A stretch of 64,000 nt of DNA, from the NCBI GenBank assembly GCA_032622095.1, contig CP136066.1, positions 102,073,319 to 102,137,318 of the forward strand, read 5' to 3'. Positions 57,568 to 64,000 of the stretch are shown piece after piece. A model generated the notes under the pieces. It ran no database searches. It was not told the DNA's origin and saw only the letters and a program-made list of their open reading frames with translations. Source of the DNA: Siphonodentalium dalli. Taxonomy: Eukaryota > Mollusca > Scaphopoda > Gadilida > Siphonodentaliidae. How positions within the stretch are numbered: the stretch's first letter is position 1; each line of letters starts with the position of its first letter. Made by a program: the position numbers and the translations under genes.

Positions 57568-57759
57568 GTGAGCTAATAATTATATTTTTCTTCCAGTTAT
57601 ACACGGAACATGGTGTTTAGATATCACATCCGAATTATAGCACCAAATTAATCAGCATTTCGTTAGCCATGTGTGCACCTATAAGCGGGTCTAACACGCT
57701 GCGATATTTGTCTTGTGGCTTTTGGTGCAGTGCCTTACGATATATGAATTTTTCCTTAA

Positions 57760-58109
57760 AGGTACTCAATCCGAATTAACGCTCGCAAATTACTATTTCC
57801 TTGGCTTCGGGGGTAAAAAATATTTGATTCGAGTCGAGAAACCCAACCATCAAATCTCAGAGTGATCACATATCGATGTTTGAAATCTATTATTTTAATT
57901 TCAAGTGGCCCAATAAACAGTCGGCGATCTGACCAAATTGCGGATGAAGATGGATAACTCTAAAATCAGGTGGCTTTTTTGTGTCAGGTTAGCATTATTT
58001 TTCGGCAATTGATCGATTCTTATAACTGAAGCGGCATTTAAAAAAAATGTTGTTGTTGTTGTTGTTGGAATCTGATGATATGGTGACCATCGAATCGGAT
58101 TGAGTACCT
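57760..58109. mobile_element. TTAA-type MITE (350 bp)
   Basis: TTAA at 57756-57759 and 58110-58113; ends AGGTACTCAATCCGA / TCGGATTGAGTACCT. Contains a (GTT)n tract near 58050. piggyBac-type by target and layout. Related inverted copy at 39.8-40.1 kb. Confidence 0.85.
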
Positions 58110-58269
58110 TTAAGAAGTGCACAATACGATCAGAATCGTGCGATCTAGTGACCACCAGCTATATATATCCCAAATTCCGAACACTGTTCATTCGGTATGG
58201 TGGGTGATATTGGATGGAATTTGTATGTTTAATTTTATTGATGATTTTTTTTTCGTGCAATATTGTGCT

Positions 58270-58640
58270 TGGTAATTAAAGACATATTATGTACTTATAT
58301 CGTTAAATAAAACCAATCTATGACCACATTGGAAGAATGTAGCAATGAACTAAGATTGTCGAAAGATCCAACCACATCGACTATAACATTTCAGAGAACA
58401 CTTTAACGTTTGAACTACGAAAACATGTAAATATTTACTACCTTATTCGGGACGCATTATTTGGCATAAACATTACAGCAATGATTGCGCCAATAAATAA
58501 TCACTGTATAATTAGTTTATAACAATGAAGCTGTTTTCTGACTATTTGGATATCAAATGCATAAAAATAACTTATTTTGGCATAAGTACGTCTTATTCCG
58601 TTCGGAACACCTGAGCGGAGCGCTTCACATCACTTTAAAC
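58270..58640 (+). repeat. Dispersed family F, copy 2
   Basis: Same order of blocks as 55640-56010, with an extra TTTCAGAGAACACTTTAAC segment. Confidence 0.75.
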
Positions 58641-59108
58641 TTTAAAACCTCATTCGAGCTTCCAAATGTTGTCTACGTATTTGGAAGGAGGTATAAGATA
58701 GGTTGATACATAGTCGAAATATTGATATCCCGGCTTCATATGCTCTGAAAATTACTTGCCATTGTCACAGCCATTTCCAAGCTGTTGTCAATTTTTCGAA
58801 CAGAGCTGGAAAAACGCTCTTTATTTCTACCATATCAGGATTAGACTAACAAGGAACGCTCTTTTCTGTTCCATGCCGTGTACCGGTACATGGATGTTGT
58901 TTGTTTGGGACCCCGTGTTCAAGGTTGTATTTTTATTTATCACATGATTAGCACTATTTTCCGATGTAATATTCGAGCGTAAATGACACGTGTAATATCG
59001 TCGCGTGCAATGACGTCACGCTGCTCTTTGGGACAATGATCGCTGGCTGCAGTTAATTGTTGTTTTCGATAATTTTTTTAGCGATTATATGATCATGTGA
59101 TAAAAAGT
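58641..59108. other. No gene; shares short blocks with 60.0-60.2 kb
   Basis: CTTCCAAATGTTGTCTACGT recurs as GCTCCAAATGTTGTCTACGT at 60031. An ACGCTCTTTATTTCTACCAT block recurs near 60160. No coding recognised. Confidence 0.4.
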
Positions 59109-59250
59109 ATCTCAAACTCGTTCTATTTTATACGTAATTTATCAACCTCGTCCACTAAATTCTATTTATAGCCTCGGTAAACCTCGGCTCAAATCGAATT
59201 TAGTGAACTCGGTTGATAAATTCCGTATAAAATAGTAACTCGTTTGAGAT
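59109..59250. mobile_element. 142-bp palindromic MITE
   Basis: ATCTCAAACTCGTTCTATTT pairs with AAATAGTAACTCGTTTGAGAT at the right end. Inner AATTTATCAACC / GGTTGATAAATT and CTAAATTCTATTT / AATCGAATTTAG also pair. Resembles the palindromic end of the 36.9- and 39.1-kb repeats. Confidence 0.7.
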
Positions 59251-60424
59251 CCTCTATTTCTTCCATGCGTTTTTCTGGGACATGTATAATGCCCGTAGAA
59301 AGGCAGTTCAAGTATGTATCGACCAATTTGATGAGGCTATTTCGATACCGGGACAAATTAAAAAGCGAATATGATTAGGTGTATTTTGGAAGGCAAACCG
59401 CATGTGACTTTATACAGAATAAATTAACATAAATTTGGCACTACCTGCTGCGAATAATAACAAGCTTTTTGCAAAAATAAAATTTTAAAACAATAAAAAT
59501 AAAACTAGCAACATCGTATCACATTATGATAATCAAAATGAAAACTGGAAAAAGAAATATTGCATGCCACTGCCTGGCACAAATGGATAACAGGCTGCTT
59601 GTATTCAATTCAATCAACGCGTGTTTGATGTTCTACCGCATCTTTATTTGTGATTTGCCTCACCATACCTAAAATTCGAACGAAGGTACTGGTATTAAAA
59701 TTCACACCAAGGGTTGTGTATATGCATATTAGTCAACAGCTATATGTTCTATTGTGTAGGAGACAATTGAATTCCAAAAGTGTCCCTAACTGTGTAACAA
59801 AGCATTGCACAGTATCAATAACAAAAACGTATGTGACACATTGAAAGATTGTGTTATCGTGTAGATATTTTTCACAAATCTTCGAAAAAGGGTGGGTCTC
59901 TGAAAATACACCGGAAATTTGTTTTGGAAAAAATGGTGTGGTGGGTGCCAAGATGGGTGAAAATAAGAAAAAGCGCCTATACATGTCTGGAACTTTTTTT
60001 CGCATCCCCTTTGGTTATGGCTCATTAGAAGCTCCAAATGTTGTCTACGTAAATTTGAAGGGAGACATGTCGATAAATACACGAAATACCGACCGACAGG
60101 TTTAAAATAAAAACTTGTGGTCCAGCCGTTTCTCCCCCCCCCCCTCCCCCGCAAAGAGAACCGCTCTTTATTATTACCATAAATGTATCTACTAACAAAG
60201 AAAGGTCTTTATCATTCCTTGCTAAAGAAAACCCTTGACCCGATGTTTGCTAAATTCTATTACTCGAACAAGTATTTATATATGTAGCATATAATATCCA
60301 TGCAAGACTATATATGTAACGTACTCATCTGCCTAGTGTTATCACCAGAGCCGGACGGGTATGTGACAGAAGTTATGCGCTTCAACTTCTTCAAGCGATC
60401 ATAATTTCTTGCTTCAAGCCGCCA
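59251..60424. other. No supported gene
   Basis: A 122-codon minus frame at 59786-60154 has no recognisable domain. A C-run lies at 60133-60150. Confidence 0.35.
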
Positions 60425-60610
60425 CGACCTTTAAAATAATGCGAAACACTCCGCCGAGGTGTTCCTTGCTAACGGAATAACAAATAATTATGCCAAAATA
60501 AATTATTTTCAACAAAACAATTCTCCAAATAGCCAGACACCAGCGTCATTGTTGTGAACGAATTATATTATTATATATGACTATTATTGGCGCAATCATT
60601 GCCGTATTAA
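60425..60610 (-). repeat. Dispersed family F, inverted copy
   Basis: The inverse of GCGAAACACTCCGCCGAGGT-GTTCC and of TATTATTGGCGCAATCATT-like blocks matches the 3' half of the 55.6- and 58.3-kb copies. Confidence 0.6.
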
Positions 60611-62279
60611 AGATACTGACGGCGTTGGCGGTGTGTATGCTCTTAAAATATTCACCTCCGTCAAAAACCGCCACAAACAGAAAGAATAGTAAAATATAGA
60701 CAGACTTTGTTCTTACGCCAATCAGAAATATGGCATAAACAGTATGTAATTGTCAAATTTGTTTTCCGTTGTTATGTAAACAAAAGCAAAAAACGTTACG
60801 TTATCTGGCTTTTCATTATTTGTTACTGTTTTCCTGATATGGAAATAATAAAGAGCGTTTATATCATTTGTTTGTGATTAACCAATAGAATTGCGCTGTG
60901 TTATGTAAACAGAAGCAAAACTTCTGTAACACGAGCAGGCTCTTGTTTACGAACACCATCGTACGTCTTGACGACAATATACAATTTATGCGCTGATTAT
61001 GTTTGGCATATGAACAAAACTATATATATTTTAATATTCCTTCTGTTGATGGCGAGTTGAACAAATATGAATATTTCTGCAACGAACGCCGCCAGTGCCT
61101 TTAAAACGGACTGTACTCAAATGTTCTGTATTTGAGGTAATTTTTTTATCATGAAGTAATAACAAGAACTTTATACCGATATGCCAAGTGTGAGTACCAA
61201 TCGGGGACTTAACGGTATGGGTGTGGGTGTCTCCTCCCCCCCCCCCACAATGAGGACCATAATTTTCAATAGTTGGAAATTTCATGACTCATTTTCCAAT
61301 AGTTGTACTTATACTTATACATTTAGTTACTCTCATAGCAGTACATTAATCAGTTCATTTAAATTTGTCCTGCAAGGTACCAATGTAATGTCAATATTAC
61401 AAGTTAATACACAGTCATTTGAGTAAATAAATTCCAGTAATGCTCATTCCCTGAACACATATATGAAATTGAAAGCAAAGCATTTCCTTCAAGTTCAGAC
61501 TGGTATGTTTACCAACCATAGATTCATGGTCACTAGTCCATTAGTAATGTCAAACCTCCATATCTTTCTGAGGACAGCTTTAACAATATAACAATCATTC
61601 AGCATGCATACTTGTTACCATTGTTATAACTATGACTTCTTGGAATATGAATACATGTATTTAAACGCGTATTCGTTCCTCAACCATATTGTGATTAATA
61701 TCATGTCTAATGTATGCATGCACTGTGTACTCAATACATAAAACATGGATCAATGCTGTCATTATTGCTTGTAGTGTCAGTGTCTTTATTTACACAGTCC
61801 ATCTCTTAAAAAGAACATATAGAAACCCAAATTATCAAGCCATTTAGCCAATAAAGGAATTTTGCATTCTCAAAACCAAATCCCAAATGTACCAAATGTA
61901 TACCAAATGTATATAGTTGGAAATGTTATTAGACCAAATCCTATATAGTTAGAAATTTTAAGGTATCACCCCCCCCCCCCAGTTGGAACCACCCCCCCCC
62001 CCCCCAGCAACGTCCCTGGTACCAATGGAAATGGACATCACTCTGGAATAAAACATGTTTGTGGACCAAAATCTGACAACTTTCACTGTATTGAGTACGA
62101 CGGGATTGAGTACGATTGGACGGGACTTAAATAGTTCACGGATGGCAGCAAAACGGAATACAATGAATAGAACCCTAAAGTCATCGAGATATTCTCGTAC
62201 GATTTTCAGGCAAATGTATCAAATAAAATGTAAAATGTTACATTATATATATATGAATTCAGCCATAAACTAATTTATA
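60611..62279. other. No supported gene; homopolymer tracts
   Basis: C-runs at 61237-61247, 61970-61980 and 61991-62005. Frames here are short and unrecognised. Confidence 0.4.
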
Positions 62280-62437
62280 TTAAATAATTAAATTTGATTT
62301 TTTTTATGATAACATGTTAACCGGAACGTTTTCAGCAGACAACATCGACTCAAATTAATTATTTTTAATATGTTATCGATACTAGATCGTTGTTACTGTA
62401 AGTGAATGTATTGAAACTGGCGTAGTCTCCCTTTAAT
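62280..62437 (+). mobile_element. Truncated relative of the 24.9-25.6 kb MITE
   Basis: ATGTTAACCGGAACGTTTTC, AGCAGAC, ACTAGATCGTTGTTACTG and GTATTGAAACTGGCGTAGTC-CCTTTAA parallel 25435-25559. The left half is not found. Confidence 0.55.
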
Positions 62438-63399
62438 GGGTGCGGAGGAAGTAAATTTATCATTTGTGGTCATGGCAATTTCTTTCAGAAGTATTATCTT
62501 CTAAAATTGTATGAATTTAAAGGGGCTTCTCGTGATCACATTCTATCCTCCGGTGGGATAAATTTGCTAACTAAATGAGGAATATCTTTGCAACTTTATT
62601 CAAAATTCCCAATTTAGTTGTATATATATACCTTTAGCCATCAATCTAGATATTGCGAAAAAGAAGATCGGCCAGCAAATACGATCATTTAGTGTGTGAA
62701 AACGTCGTCTAAAAACGTCGTCAAAATAGGCGATAATATTGGGAAATCGGAAGAAAGTCGTAGCATATAATCGGAAGAAAGGCAAATCCTCGTGTAGGTG
62801 AAGCCGCGGAAGCGAAGCGACCTAGTGTATACGTATTCGGATATGAGATATACTAATCGACTTTTTCAGTCCAATCTAAAATTGGATTGAACTTACCTAA
62901 AATAGAATAATTTATTCATAACTCAAGGGTCAGCCGAGTCCAAAAAAATATTTTTGGCGACGGCCGCCATTTTGTATTGATTAATACCACCTCGAAATGT
63001 GTAATTAGGCAAAATGCTCCAGGGCAAAAATAAAAAACTTTGTTCCGGTAAATGTTAGCTATATTTCATCATATGTAGACACATCATGATCCTAAAGCCA
63101 AAGATATTTAAGAGATTGAATATAAATTAAACCAAAGCCCTGGTTAACAAAAACTGAATTTGCATGAAAATGTTTTGTTAACATATTTTATAAAAATATT
63201 AAAAATATTTGCCCCGAAAGAGGATTCTAGGGGCCTTACTGGCCGTTTAGATTTGATCTTCAATTTTCTAACGGTATTTCCGCCTAAAAGATTGAAGAAA
63301 TATTCTCAAAGTTCAAGGCCGACAAACGGAAACTTTAAGTTCCGATTGAAAGATCGCATGCAGAGTCCTTTTAAGTTTGCTTCCTGGGAAACCAATAAA
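62438..63399. other. No supported gene
   Basis: An 89-codon plus frame at 63160-63429 is lysine/arginine-rich with no recognisable motif. Confidence 0.35.
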
Positions 63400-63870
63400 G
63401 GCGTCATGACAATAATACGTACATCATGACGTCACAACCTACATCAGTGCGCATAATTCCAGACAGGTCTGCGTCGATGGCCAGACAGCTGAGACTCGGA
63501 TTACACGGGCAGGCTAAACATCCACATTTACGTTATATGTGATTATTTACATACATTGTATATATTATTTTCTTGTGTCCCGTTATGGTTTATCATCAAA
63601 TCCTTCTAAAGATAAAAATTCATCCGATAATCCCATGAACAGTGACAAGCGGGCGCAAATTACGTTTACGTATGATCATATTATTTACACTCAATCGAGT
63701 CAACTGGCAAATTAAAAACGCATTAAGCCCATTAGCAAGTTGCGTCAACACAAAAATAGATGCACAGTAGGGGTCAGCGCGCGACGTCATGTGACGTAAT
63801 TTCGACCAACCAACGTCCTCTATACATGTTCCACGGCGCTGTTGCATGTGGGAGTGTAAATATAAGGATT
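63400..63870 (+). promoter_or_regulatory. CRE-rich, possibly promoter-like region
   Basis: TGACGTCA at 63427-63434, GACGTCAT at 63784-63790 and TGACGTAA at 63792-63799, then TAAATATAAGG at about 63857. CREB/ATF-type sites near a TATA-like string would fit a promoter reading to the right, out of the window. No exon can be confirmed. Confidence 0.3.
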
Positions 63871-64000
63871 CGACTACAGTTTGATTCAGTTTAGTTTTCG
63901 AAAACAAGTCACCTAATTATGAGGTATGAAATATTAGTGGGGGGGGGGGATAATTACAGGAAAACATAAAAATCGTTCACTTTTTGATAGAAGCACCAAA

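Noticed and set aside
61078-61095. CGAACGCCGCCAGTG at 61083 as a Helitron 3' end
   Set aside because: It matches the hairpin start of the 42.77-kb element but lacks the second hairpin arm and CTAG.

Overview
This is a eukaryotic, AT-rich, intron- and repeat-dominated window from a metazoan genome. The repertoire fits a marine invertebrate, most likely a lophotrochozoan such as a mollusc: Helitrons ending in hairpin plus CTAG, palindrome-headed tandem-repeat elements, degenerate LINE fragments, many MITEs, and simple repeats. That placement is inference; nothing here is a phylogenetic marker. There are no operons, rRNAs, recognisable tRNAs or CRISPR arrays. Nearly every long open frame is a chance frame or lies inside a repeat.

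Layout. 0.2-1.8 kb: candidate 1.6-kb inverted-repeat transposon. 1.8-9.7 kb: a Helitron (2191-9043) carrying a ~120-bp satellite. A 5.7-kb element with >1-kb inverted arms has inserted into one satellite unit with a 3-bp target duplication. Homologous coding remnants lie on both sides of the Helitron and read outward. 10.1-12.4 kb: two LINE pieces (ORF2 C-terminus with 3' tail; ORF1 end plus endonuclease start). 13.6 kb: Tc1/mariner-type MITE. 16.2-19.3 kb: a near-identical A-B-A-B-A array of 1352-bp period flanked by TGAA. 19.3-23 kb: degenerate tandem repeat, a 107-bp hairpin and a dispersed palindromic family. 24.3-25.9 kb: a 21-bp minisatellite split by two abutting TTAA-flanked MITEs. 26.6-31 kb: Harbinger-like element, hairpin element, palindrome-headed tandem-repeat element, CT microsatellite. 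33.8-34.75 kb: MITE, 19-bp minisatellite, and the best protein-coding exon (69 aa, hydrophobic, 34535-34744). 35-41 kb: segmental duplications and palindromic MITEs. 41.4-43.6 kb: LINE reverse-transcriptase remnant invaded by two head-to-tail Helitrons dense in TCAAGGTCA sites. 44-56 kb: more MITEs, a polyQ/coiled-coil frame, a minus-strand LINE C-terminus, minisatellites and dispersed families. 57.2-57.6 kb: a possible first exon with TATA box. 57.7-64 kb: MITEs, duplicated families and a CRE-containing promoter-like end.

The window therefore reads as a transposon graveyard with very young layers (the 16-19 kb array; precise Helitron and TTAA junctions) over old decayed LINEs. It holds at most a few host exons: 34.5 kb with good support; 23.3, 46.9 and 57.5 kb with weak support. 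No multi-gene system is visible. The novelty is structural: nested and tandem transposon architectures, and transposons carrying arrays of transcription-factor-like sites.
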